Source: Boswellia sacra (lineage: Eukaryota; Streptophyta; Magnoliopsida; Sapindales; Burseraceae). From it: DNA of 64,000 nucleotides. Shown here one piece after another: positions 46,989-58,074 of the stretch. A program made the position numbers and the translations under genes. Position 1 is the first letter of the stretch; the number at the start of each line of letters is the position of its first letter. The stretch lies in contig SNVD02010202.1 of the NCBI GenBank assembly GCA_013180625.2, positions 248,001-312,000 of the forward strand, read 5' to 3'. The notes under the pieces were generated by a model that searched no databases, was not told the DNA's origin, and saw nothing but the letters and a program-made list of their open reading frames with translations.

Positions 46989-48898
46989 ATAAAATATAAA
47001 TAAATCAACTACAAAATTGGCGAAATTGGCTGCGCATATTGTGATTTGTTTTTGTGATCTGATCAGTTTCATATAATCCTTGCATATTCCGTATACATTT
47101 CTACAAATTTATACCTAAAAAGAAATTTTTTCTCTCTAAAACATAATATGTGAGAGTTTAGATGCAAGCATAAGATATTTACGTATTTGTAAGTAGGTCG
47201 ACTTCACATATTTTTGCATATCTTAATTGATCAATATTAAGAAAATGCAAACTCAAAGACCAAAAAATTACAATATGAAAAATTACTCTACCTTAAAATA
47301 AATTTGTGTGTTACAATAATTATTTCAGAGTTCTTTACAAGTAATTTAACATTTAGATAAACTACAAGAGTATTTAGTAAAATTAACTCTTTTGATAAGA
47401 TGGCTTCGTGATGAAAAAGATAGCTTTGGGCTTTGACTAGATTTGAATAGTGATATAAATGGGCATGTTAGGACTGAGAATAAAGTTGAAGTTATGGAAA
47501 CGCGAGGAAGTAATACTTATTTTATTCGAATACGCTTTTTAAAATTTTCTCCTCGAGTTGCTCGTTTGGAAGTTTTTGGGAACGTTCTCATCATCTTGCT
47601 TACTACATGCTTTGAAGAAAAACTAGACCATAGAGAAACCAAAAGGAAGTGAAGTCAAGTTTTTACATTATATAGATAATGCAAACGCTTGCCAACTTTG
47701 CTTTACAGTGTCTGGGAATAGCATAATACTTGATAGGTAGAGTCTCCTTCGAATAATCAAATAGTTGTTAACTTTTTCATGAACAAAATATCATAAAGAT
47801 ACATATAAGTTTGAACGACTAATTACATACCCTCTCTCAACAAGGAACTTGTGATCAAAAAATATTTTCTAATACTAATAACAGAATATTTGTATGCGAC
47901 TTTTCAGTCAATACTAGGTTTTGATTTAAGAGTTCTTAGTAGTCCTATGATATGATTGAGAAATACAAAAATTAGAACTACTTAATTAAATATTGACTTT
48001 GACGCTATAATTTATGTAATTGACCAATTCACCCTTTTAATTGTTATTCTTAACATAAATTAACTAGCGGTAAGGGAGGTATATAAGATTTACGAAATCA
48101 AAGGACATCATGTGGGATTTCAAAAACCTATAGGGGAGGTTTTGTAGAATTAACATTTTAATACATTAACTTAACATGCATTAATTAAGTATACATTATT
48201 TATCTGAGATATTTATTAATTTGGAATATATATAATTAATTAGAATGGGTAATATAATTTAGGTTCTTGACCATTTCATGGTGTGTTAAATGCTTTTTCA
48301 TATAATAATAGAATAGTTAATATTTTAATTTTCTATTTTATTTAAAAAATTCAACTTTATTGTCCTGCAAGTGAAAGGTTTGTGGACTTTCTTTAGTCTC
48401 CTGTGTATCTCATGAAGTTCCCACTTGATTTACTCCTGTTGTTTAGCAAAAGCGAAGACTTTCAAATAGTGTGGAATCGCACCAAAGAATTTTAGAGAGT
48501 GTAGACGACACCAAAACCTTTGAGCATGAAATCACGTCAGGGCCTTCGATAGAACTCAACAAACTCAGAGAGTGTAAAATAGCACCACTAATAGTAGGCG
48601 GTGTAAGGTCACCTAAAAAACCACCAAAATCTTAGTGAAATTCATACATCAGACCTAGAGCAAGTAAGTCTAAGGTACAATATACTTTGTTTAATGTTTG
48701 TGTTCCACAAACCCCTCCAAAGTTGGGGGAAAACCGTAAGTACTAGAATTTTGCTCACGATTTTTAGGCCCAATGACGATAACTAGAGGCAATAAATCAA
48801 AGGATTACTCTCAGTTATAGAAATGACACCAGAAAGGGTATAAAAGCCAAGAGCCAAGTAGGCTTAGGATCAGTATGATACCAATAAGGGAATGCAAA

Positions 48899-48911
48899 CC
48901 CCCCCCCCCCC
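48899..48911. repeat. C13 homopolymer run
   Basis: A simple C run followed by AACCCC. Its length is likely unreliable in sequencing. Confidence 0.8.
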
Positions 48912-49044
48912 CAACCCCTTCGCGATGGGGGTAGCGCCCCAGGCCCAAAACAATGTGAAACAGGGAAAGGGCCTAGGATTAGGGTTGGTGCCTACAGGTA
49001 GGGCTACCGCCTTTAGTTTTACGGATGCATACCTCTAGCAGAAA

Positions 49045-49255
49045 AAGTGTCACCTATAACATTACAGGCACGCGCCTTTAGGGTTGCGCCTCAAGTGGGC
49101 TTGAGAACCCTAATGCTGCCTATAACATTACAAGCACACGACTGTAGGAGAAAAGTCTTGCCTGTAACATTATAGGCACATGCCATTAGGTTTGCGTTAG
49201 AAACTGATTGGAAAACCCTTGTGCTACCTGTAGGTTACAAGCGCACTCCTATAGG
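49045..49255. repeat. Degenerate repeat with CCTATAACATTACAGGCAC core
   Basis: At least four diverged copies (about 49051, 49118, 49161 and 49228) of a core reading roughly CCTRTAACATTAYARGCRC, each followed by a (C/T)CC(T)TTAGG or CTATAGG phrase. Spacing is irregular (43-67 bp). No coding function is seen. Confidence 0.6.
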
Positions 49256-49504
49256 TACAGTCCAATGTTAGGAAAAGAGCACGTTTATGACCCTTCAAGG
49301 GCTTACATAAGGGTAGGAGGCCCTAACTTTGAAGAGACAAGCATCCTGGTGAAAATACTTGGAAAATTCAGTTTCTTGGTGATTTTGCAGTCAAGATTTC
49401 TCTTCTAATAGTGATCAGAGTAAGGTAAAGTTCTAAGAACTTATTCTCTAGTATTTAATTTTTTGTTTATTTTCAATTAATTGCCATGATTAGCTTAGGT
49501 ATAA

Positions 49505-50906
49505 TGATAGGTGTCCATTTATATATCATTTTCATATCAATTCGCCTATGTTTCTTTGCTATATTCCTTGGTATTTTTATGTTTTTGTGCGATTTTTTAT
49601 GTTTGTAGGAGTTTTAGAGGAACTTGCACTAAATTGGAGTAAAACCTTCATTTGCACCTCTGCTAATCAACCGATTTCCCGGAGTTGATTGTATCGATAT
49701 ACAATTAACTGAATGACATACTATATACTCTCGAAGTCTATTTTCTAAAGAAATTTACGGTCACGAATTCATGTAGTGTACCAAAAGTTATGATAAAAAT
49801 GATATGAGAAGTGTATATTTGTAATTCCATATATCACTATAGCATGTTATTATACAGGGCACTGTAGCAAGTTACTGTAGCAGAGTATATAAACACATTT
49901 TAGGGTTTTATTCAGAGAGGAAGAAGAGGGGAGAACATGTGAGAGGCTGCAGCTCTGGACTTCTCTCATATCTTGGAGTTCTTAAAGCAGAAAGAAAGCT
50001 TGGAAAGAAGATGAACTACAAACCTAAGGAGATTTGCAAAGGATTTGCTAAGTTTCTTCCTTTCCCTTTCATTTTCTAGAATGTTTCTGTATTGTATTGT
50101 ATTTATTATATTTTTGAACATGTGTAACTGAATCTAAATTGGTTGAGGGTGATTTCAAAGCCCTTGATATGGTTTTTATGAGTTAATTATGCAAGAAGTT
50201 GTAATCCAATTCTCTAATTGAAGTTGTTTGTATTTTCCTATATCTAATGCTTATGATTGCTTATTGATTGTATTTGGGGTGGCCAACTGAACATAATCTG
50301 GTTGTTGTCTATTGCTAGAGTAGAAATCTTGATCCGTAATTGTCTTGAATTTCTAATCATTAGTAGCAAAATTGTGATAAGAGATTGCAATTAGAGAATA
50401 CAACCTAAGTTAAATAATCCGAACCTGTGTATTTATTGCTTGGATCAATCTATCTTTCTTAGCATAATGCTTCTATTGAATTAAATTTAGAGTGCTTGTT
50501 CTAGGTTGTTTAATGGTTAGAGATTAAATAAAGAGCTTCTTTTATTTAACAACTAAGTAAGGAAAGATTGGGATAACAGAGCTTGTTGTTATCTACGATT
50601 GATAATTTCAATGGTGTAATTGGATGACAATTCTACGATTAATTTGCAAATCCATATCTAGTGGCAGAGATTGATCCCTTAACCAGGTTTCTCTCATTGA
50701 TTTTTCACTCTATTTAATCTTGTGTTATGTTATTTTTCATTTGCACTAATATTTCATCTAGTTAATCAATCAACAAAACCCCCCATTTATTCTGTTTTTG
50801 CTTTCGAATAATAAATTTAATTAGAATCAATCCTCATGGGAATGATATTTTACTCATCACTTTATTACTTGTGCGACTAGTATACTCGCTAGTTTCGAAC
50901 GCATCA
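49505..50906 (+). repeat. Athila-type 5' LTR
   Basis: 1402 bp, TGATAGGTGTCC...AACGCATCA. It lacks about 13 bp (ATCATTGGAAAGCT region, about 49724) present in the 3' LTR and differs by scattered substitutions, so the insertion is not very recent. Confidence 0.95.
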
Positions 50907-50912
50907 AGTTTT

Positions 50913-50930
50913 TGGCGCTGTTGCCGGGGA
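50913..50930 (+). promoter_or_regulatory. Primer-binding site, tRNA-Asp type
   Basis: TGGCGCTGTTGCCGGGGA starts six bases after the LTR. It is complementary, with one mismatch (T for C), to the 3' end of plant tRNA-Asp (CCCCGGCAACGGCGCCA), the primer described for Athila-like elements. Confidence 0.85.
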
Positions 50931-51013
50931 TTGATTTTCTAATCGATTTGTTATTCTGTCTTTACTGATAATTCTTGATTTTTATTTTTCTAATTGTTTG
51001 TGTTTAGGCTTTT

Positions 51014-53649
51014 ATGTCCGAGGGAGAAGTGGACCAACGACTTAAGAGAATTAAGGAGTTTCTCCAATCCTCAAATTTAATAATAAATCGGTCAATTTCA
51101 ACTCCACCTCCAGAATTTAACCTTGAATGACATACTTCCCTCCCATCTTCTTGCAGTTCAATCAAATCTGAATCGGAAGTAATAGCGATGGAAAACAATC
51201 AGACTCTTAAGGAGTTAGCGGCTCCAATTATTGATCAACAACCGCTATGCATAAGCACCAATCTTGAGGTAGATTTTGAACTTAAATCTCGACTAATTCA
51301 TCTCTTGCCTACATTTCATGGTTTTGTAGGAGAGGATCCTAACAAACACCTCAAAGAATTTCATGTGGTATGCTCAAGTATGAAGCCAATCAGCATTTCT
51401 GAAGAGCAAATTAAACTGAGAGCTTTCACATTCTCATTAGCAGATTCAGCGAAAGATTGGCTATACTATCTACCACCAGGTACCATTACCACATGGAATG
51501 AGATAAGTAAACTCTTTTTGGAGAAATACTTTCCCGCCTCAAAGTTACAAATATTAGAAAAGATATTAGTGGCATTCAACAACACAATAGAGAATCATTT
51601 CATGAATATTGGGAGAGATTTTAAAGGTTATGTGCTAGCTGTCCAAACCACCAAATTAATGATGGACTCCTAATTCAATATTTCTATGAGGGTCTCCTAC
51701 TAATGGAAATGAGTATCATTGATGCTGCTAGTGGTAGAGCACTAGTTAATAAAACATCGGAAGTTGCAAGACATTTGATTAGCGACATGGCAGCGAACTC
51801 GCAACAATTAAGCAGCCAATTTGAGTCACAACTACCAAGGAGAGTAAATGAGGTAAGTTCTCCAAACATTGAACAACAACTTTCTGAGCTTACCTCTCTT
51901 GTAAAAAAAATGGTTGTAGAGCATATGCAGCGATCTTATGTATATGGAGTGTGTTCTACCACGGACCATCCTATCGACATGTGTCCAACTTTGTAAGAAG
52001 GAGATACGGAACAAGCCAATGCCATAGGTGGATTTCCAGGACAACCAAGGCAAAGGTATGACCCCTTCTCTAATACTTACAATACCGGATGGAGAGATCA
52101 CCCCAATTTTAGTTATAGGAATCATCAACCAATTGCCCCACATGTCATACCAAATCGGCCACCAAGTTTCAATCAACCAAGAGTGCAGCAACCATTTCAA
52201 ACTCAACCACCACCATTACCACAACCATCACCACAACCAGCTCCACAAAACTCAGGTATGTCTCTCCAGGATATTGTTAAAGCACTTGCCACTAACACAA
52301 TGCAATTTCAGCAGGCAACTAGGGCAAGTATCCAAAACCTAAAAAATCAGATGGGACAATTGGCTACTAACATAAGCAAATTTGAGAGTCAAAGCTCAGG
52401 AAAATTATCTTCTCAACCAATGATCAATCCAAGAGAGAATGCTAGTACAGTAACATTGAGAAGTGGAATGCAATTAGAGATTCCACCAAAGAAATCACAA
52501 ACTGATGAAGGGGATGACGCCACTTCCACCATGAATAAAACATCATCTTCTAAGGTAAATCTTAAAACTCTCATTCCTTCTTATGTTACTCCTCCACCTT
52601 TTCCTAGCAGATTTGCAAAATCAAAGAAGGAGGAACAAAAGCAGGAAATATTGGAGACTTTTCGCAAGATCGAGGTAAATATACCACTTCTGGATGCTAT
52701 CAAGCAAGTGCCTCGTTATGCAAAATTTCTCAAGGAGTTATGCACCAACAAGAGAAAATTGAAAGGAAATGAGAAACTAAGTGTAGGGGAAAATGTTTCA
52801 GCTATACTGCAAAGAAAAATTCCTCCAAAGTGCAAAGATCCAAGTACATTTACCATTCTATGCACCATTGGTAATACCAAGTTTGAAAGAGCTATGTTAA
52901 ATTTAGGAGCACCTATTAATGTCATGCCCTATTCTATTTATGCTTCTTTGAATCTTAGACCCCTTGCGAAAACTGGTATTATCATTCAATTTACTGATTG
53001 TTCTAATGCATATCCCAAGGGAGTTGTGGAAGATGTGCTTGTGCAGGTGAATCAATTGGTTTTTCCAGCAGACTTCTATGTTCTTGAAATGGAGGATGAG
53101 ACATCTCCTAATCCAATATCGATTCTTTTGGGGAGACCATTCTTAAAAACTGCCCGAACTAAGATTTATGTTCATGATGGCACTCTCACCATGGAATTTG
53201 ATAGCGAGGTGATCCGTTTCAATATTTTTGAGGCAATGAGGTACCCTAGTGACTTGCATTCTGTTTTTGTAGTGGATGTTATCGATTCTTTGGCACAACA
53301 ACTTTTTGAGTTAACTCGCAAGGATGGATTGGAAGTAGCCATTAGTAAGCACATACGGGCAGAAAATTCCAGAGAATCAAGAAAGTTGATACAAGTGTCT
53401 AAAGAAGTGGAGGAAGTTGTGGCAAGCTTAGATGAGACTATAGCTATCACCACAAACAAGTATGATGTTTCGTATATTGAATTGTCTTTATCTAATGAGA
53501 AACTTCTTCCTTCTGTGATGAAAGCCCCTATCTTGAAGCTTAAGCCTCTTCCAGATCATTTGAAGCATGTGTTCTTTGGTGAGAAAGATATTTTGCCAGT
53601 CATAATAGCAAAGGGCCTTGCACCACTACAAGAAGATAAACTCATTTGA
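51014..53649 (+). pseudogene. Athila-type gag and protease
   Basis: ATG at 51014 (MSEGEVDQRLKRI) starts the frame; one TGA at about 51128 interrupts it before 51188-51673. That part is a Retrotrans_gag domain (LPTFHGFVGEDPNKHLKEF, LADSAKDWLYYLPPGTITTW). A frameshift near 51680 leads to 51703-51996 and, after a stop, to a long open part (52183-53649, 488 codons). It has a Pro/Gln-rich stretch, the PKCKDPSTFTI block and a retropepsin site reading LNLGAPINVMPY, in which the catalytic Asp of D-L/S-G is Asn. The linker LKLKPLPDHLKHVFFGEKD marks the approach to RT. Confidence 0.88.
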
Positions 53650-56447
53650 GTGCTTAGAGATCACAAAACAGCTATTGGGTGGACAATTGCTGACATTAAA
53701 GATATTAGTCCAGCTGTATGCATGCACCGCATCTTGTTAGAAGAAGGATCCAAGCCCACTAGAGAAGCATAGCGGAGGTTGAATCCTCCGATGATAGAAG
53801 TTGTCAAGAAAGAAATTCTCGAATTGTTAGATGTGGGTGTGATTTATCCAATTTAGGACAGCAAGTGAGTGAGTCCAGTCCAAGTTGTTCCAAAAAAATC
53901 TAGTGTTATGGTGGTTAAGAATGATAATAATGAGCTAATGCCCACTAATATCCAAACCGGGTGGCGAGTTTGTATTGATTATCAGAAGCTCAATTCAGCA
54001 ACTCGCAAGGATCACTTTCCCTTGCCATTCATTGATCAAATGCTGAGAGGTTAGCAGGTCATTCTCACTATTGTTTTCTTGATGGCTATTCAGGATATAA
54101 TTAGATTGTCATTGCCCTTGAGGACCAAAAGAAAACTACATTCACATGCCTATTTGGTACATTTGCCTATCGACGCATGCCGTTCGGTCTTTGCAATGCC
54201 CCTGCCACTTTCCAAAGGTGTATGGTAAGTATTTTCTCTGATTATGTTGAGAACATCATTGAGGTATTTATGGATGACTTTAGTGTTTTTGGTGATTCTT
54301 TTGATAAATGCCTTGACAACCTTACCCTTATACTTCAAAGATGTATAGAAACTAACCTTGTTCTGAATTGGAAAAAATGTCCTTTTATGGTGGATCAGGG
54401 TATAGTTTTGGGACATGTTATTTCTGCTAAGGGTATAGAAGTTGATAAATCCAAGATAAATCTTATATGTTCCTTACCACCTCCCATAAGTGTGCAAGAT
54501 ATTCGTTCTTTTCTTGGTCATGCAGGTTTCTATCATAGGTTCATCAAAGATTTTTCGAAGATAGCATTACCCCTATGTAGATTACTACAGAATGATGCGG
54601 CCTTTAAATTTGACGAGAAATGCAGTGAGGCATTTGAGAAACTGAAAGAACTCTTGACTTCGACTCCAGCGATTCAATCTCTAAATTGGGATCATCCATT
54701 CGAGATCATGGGCGATGCAAGTGACTACGCTGTGGTTGCTATTTTGGGTTAACAAATTGGCAAAATTTCACATGCCATTTACTATGCATCTCGGACTTTA
54801 AATGAAGCTCAACTTAATTATTCTACTACTGAGAAAGAACCGCTAGCAGTTATTTTTGCTTTAGAAAAGTTTCGTTCTTATTTGATTGGTACTAAAGTAA
54901 CCGTTTATTCTGATCATACAGCCTTGAGGTACTTGCTCACAAAGAAAGATGCTAAACGAACATCAGGTGGATACTCCTTTTACAGGAGTTTGACTTGGAG
55001 ATCAAAGATAAGAGGGGAAGTGAAAACTTAGTTGCCGACCATCTTAGTCGCCGACCATCTTAGTCGCCATGTCCATGATGAGGATGCACTGCCATTACAA
55101 GAAAGTTTTTCGGATGAACAATTGTTGTCTCTAAATGCTGTAGCCCCTTGGTATGTAGATATTGTCAATTACTTAGTTACAAAGAAGCTACCATATGACT
55201 TGACTCGAGCTCAAAGAGACAAGATCAAGAACATTGCCAAACATTACATATGGGATGATCCATACTTATGGAAGCATTGTTCTGACCAAGTGATAAGAAG
55301 GTGCGTTTCTGAATCTGAATTTAATTCAATTTTAACCTTCTGTCATTCTTATACATGTGAAGGTCACTTCAGACCAAAAATAACAGCCCTCACAGTTCTT
55401 GATTGTGGATTCTACTGGCCATCATTGTTCAAAGATACATATCTCTTTTGCGAAGCTTGTGACCGTTGTCAAAGGACAGGTAATGTAAGTGCAAAAAATC
55501 AAATGCCACAAACCCCTATACTTATTGTTGAGATTTTTTATGTGTGGGGTATTGATTTCATGGGTCCTTTTCCTTCATCTTTTGGTAATGTTTACATTAT
55601 ATTTGCTGTGGATTATGTTTCTAAATGAGTGGAAGCAAAAGCTACGAGAACTAATGATTCTAAAGTTGTTGTACATTTTGTGAAATCTAACATTTTTGCA
55701 AGATTTGAAACACCAAGAGCCATAATTAGCGACAAAGGGATACACTTCTGCAACAGATCATTTGAAGCCTTGCTCAAGAAATACAACATCACTCACAAGG
55801 TGTCTATCGTATATCGTCCACAAACTAATGGTCAAGTTGAAGTTTCAAACCGGGAAGTCAAGTCCATTCTCAAGAAGACGGTGAATCCGAACAGAAAAGA
55901 TTGGAGCCTACGACTTGATGATGTACTTTGGGCATACCGGACTGCTTACAAGATACCTATTGGTATGTCTCCGTATAGGTTAGTCTATGGTAAGCAATGC
56001 CACCTTCCAGTAGAGCTCGAACATAAAGCATGGTGGGCAGTAAAGCTGTGTAACATGGAGATGGATGCTGCAGGAGAGTAAAGGAAGCTTCAACTGCAAG
56101 AATTGGAAGAACTTAGAAATGATGCCTATGAGAATTCAAGAATTTACAAGGAGAGAACTAAGACATTTCATGATAAAATGATCTCTAGGAAGAATTTTGA
56201 AGTGGGACAGAAAGTTCTTTTATTTCATTCTCACCTCAAGTTATTTTCAGGTAAATTACAATCTCGATGGGTTGGACCTTTTGTCATTACTGATGTATTT
56301 TCTCATGGTGCAGTGGAAATCAAGAGCTTAAAAACGGAGAAAGTATTCAAGGTGAATGGACACAGGTTGAAGCCTTACTATGAGAATTTAGTGATGCAGG
56401 ACATCGAGGAGGTACCTCTCTATGAGCCAACTTATCTTGATGGGTGA
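53650..56447 (+). pseudogene. Athila-type pol: reverse transcriptase, RNase H, integrase
   Basis: After TGA at 53647-53649 RT continues with [20 protein letters not shown] (53961) in the gag frame. A frame change near 54060-54175 is followed by MPFGLCNAPATFQRCM and the catalytic FMDDF (about 54270). After a stop at about 54750, RNase H reads ASRTLNEAQLNYSTTEKEPL and VYSDHTALRYLL. The zinc region has H...C-x2-C (CEACDRCQ, about 55458). The integrase D, D and E sit in [22 protein letters not shown] and [12 protein letters not shown]. 55032-56447 is one frame with only two nonsense codons (55626 and 56079). The C-terminus ends KPYYENL...LDG. Confidence 0.92.
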
Positions 56448-56906
56448 TGGCTGGTAACGTTAGGCTGAGGACGTTAAACCAAGCGCTTATTAGGAGGCAA
56501 CCCAAGGTTTTTGAAAAATAAATAAAGAAAAGAAAAAGAAAAAGAAAATAAGTTAGTAATGATCAATTTTTGTGTCTCGAGGAGATTTCTCTCGTGGGCC
56601 ATCATAATCGATCAGGTTTTATCTCTCTTTGCTATATATCTTATTTGTTTTTTATACTTGTTTTTACTCTTGTTTGCCATTGGGCTGTTATCTCTTTTAT
56701 GTGTCTTTAGTTTCTTTTCTGCTCTTTTCTTTTTATTTCTTCTGTTTAATTTGATTATTCCGTACTCTGCGCTCATTTGTGTAACAGCTTGAGGAAACAC
56801 CCAAACGGGAACTGAAGCCATTGCTTGAAGGTTTGAAGTGTGCATATCTTGAAGAAGAACAAACTCAATCTCATTATCGGTAATATCTTTCCTTTTCTTC
56901 TCTTCA
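56448..56906 (+). other. Spacer after integrase with a pre-RT-like fragment
   Basis: It contains a short hydrophobic ORF (56559-56792, Leu/Phe-rich, probably a by-product of T-rich DNA). After an AG at 56788 comes a stretch reading LEETPKRELKPLLEGLKCAY, which resembles the protease-RT linker found properly at about 53525. A GT follows at about 56880. In Athila elements the env-like ORF is made from a spliced message in this region, but no envelope signature is visible. Confidence 0.45.
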
Positions 56907-57457
56907 ATGGATGACGATATCTTTATGTAGAACCTTCGTAAATATTTCCCTTCACTTCCTCAAAATGCTATGTTCAAAATTTATAAAATACAGATGACTA
57001 GACTTTGGATGTTGATGCTCTTAAATATGCCTGCAGATATCCGATGGCTTATCGAAGCCAAGGTAAGATTGTCCAGTGAGCCTGATATTAATCTAGCAAA
57101 ATACATGCCTCGTCTAGGAAAGAGCTACTATGCCAAGAGGCGAAGAGCAAAGAGGTTACATGTTATAAATGTGCTAGATGGAATTGTAACCAGACTTGTT
57201 GGTCATTAGGTTTTGTGTCCAGAAATAGAGAAGATAAACTTTCGTTTATTAAGAATGGTATGAGTAATGAGTCTCTGGATAATGTTTTACTAACTCTTGA
57301 GTCACATTCTTGTATACTTGTTCAGCGTGAATTGCTAAATCTATGGACACAATTTTGTGATGACTTGCAGCGTTATGTTCTAGGGAATCTGACTAAAAAA
57401 GACCATGTTTGCCAGTTTATAAGAAAATTGGATGGGAAGCAAATCCCGAACTCATAG
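56907..57457 (+). pseudogene. Small Cys-rich ORF resembling flexivirus nucleic-acid-binding proteins
   Basis: The frame from ATG 56907 has a stop at 56928. From 56970 it is open through MPADI (about 57028) to a strongly basic stretch (YYAKRRRAKR, about 57127-57156). A frame change at about 57150-57160 leads to a Cys cluster C-x2-C-x4-C-x3-C (codons at 57161, 57170, 57185 and 57197) and an open tail to 57457. A hydrophobic start with a PADI-like phrase, a Lys/Arg-rich block and then a Cys cluster is the layout of the small cysteine-rich nucleic-acid-binding proteins of carla-, allexi- and vitiviruses, several of which suppress RNA silencing. The tail is longer than in those proteins. The match is by eye only, and the ORF is broken in this copy. 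Confidence 0.35.
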
Positions 57458-57690
57458 AAGGCGTTTCAGTCGTTACTGGACATAAAACCAGAGGAAGATG
57501 TGAGCCACAATCACAACTACTTGTACATTTGAGTGTGTGTTATTATTGTTGAATTTTATTCTTTTTTGTTTTGTTTGATTTGATTATTAGTGTTGCCTTT
57601 GTGTTGTTGTTGTTTGTTGATTTTGTTTGTTTTAATTCAAATTTTCCTTTTTGACAAACCATATGACTACCCCATGACACCAGCACACAT
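57458..57690 (+). other. T/G-rich spacer
   Basis: TTTGTTTGTTGATT-type low-complexity DNA between the Cys-rich ORF and the repeat array. No gene is seen. Confidence 0.5.
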
Positions 57691-57888
57691 AGGAGACAAG
57701 TGTGGGGGTTTGTCAAGCCCCGTCGAAAGTATATCTCCATTTTTCATGCTACACATAGGAGACAAGTGTGGGGTTTTGTCAACCCCTACCGAAAGTATAT
57801 CCCCATTTTTCATGTTTCACATGGGAGACAAGTGTGGAGGTTTTGTCAAACCCCACCGAAAGCATATCTCATTTTTTCAAATCTTGGG
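57691..57888 (+). repeat. Three 66-bp tandem units with PPT-like cores
   Basis: Units start at 57691, 57757 and 57823. Each begins GGAGACAAGTGTGGGG (or GTGGAGG) and goes on through TTTGTCAA, CCCC and CGAAAGTATATC to CCATTTTTCATG. Since 66 is a multiple of three, one frame reads a repeated GDKCGG...SISPFFM-like peptide, but I see no start or wider ORF. The AAGTGTGGGG core resembles the tract next to the 3' LTR. Confidence 0.88.
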
Positions 57889-58074
57889 GTGATAAATATG
57901 CATCGAGCAACCCCCACCGAAATCATATACCCATGTGTCAAATATGAGAGTTTTACTTGTGCATCTGTCCATTCTCCATATTTTCAAATGTCATTTTATA
58001 ACCTCTTTTTCCCTTGAAGAGCACAACACCTAACATTTATCATTGTCTTAAACAAGGTTAGAGCACTGGTAGAA

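Larger units (their letters stand above)
46712..49499. other. Unassigned AT-rich region
   Basis: Apart from the short ORF at 46755-46988, the C-run at 48899-48911 and the degenerate repeat at 49045-49255 I see nothing I can name. The part from about 48400, with repeated GTGTAG / GTGTAAA and CACCAAA phrases, and up to the Athila left border may be the remaining piece of the LTR or 5' region of the element whose PBS-like site is at 62842. Confidence 0.4.

Noticed and set aside
56559..56792. Hydrophobic ORF as an envelope transmembrane protein
   Set aside because: It is a Leu/Phe run produced by T-rich DNA, without signal peptide, ectodomain or Cys pattern.
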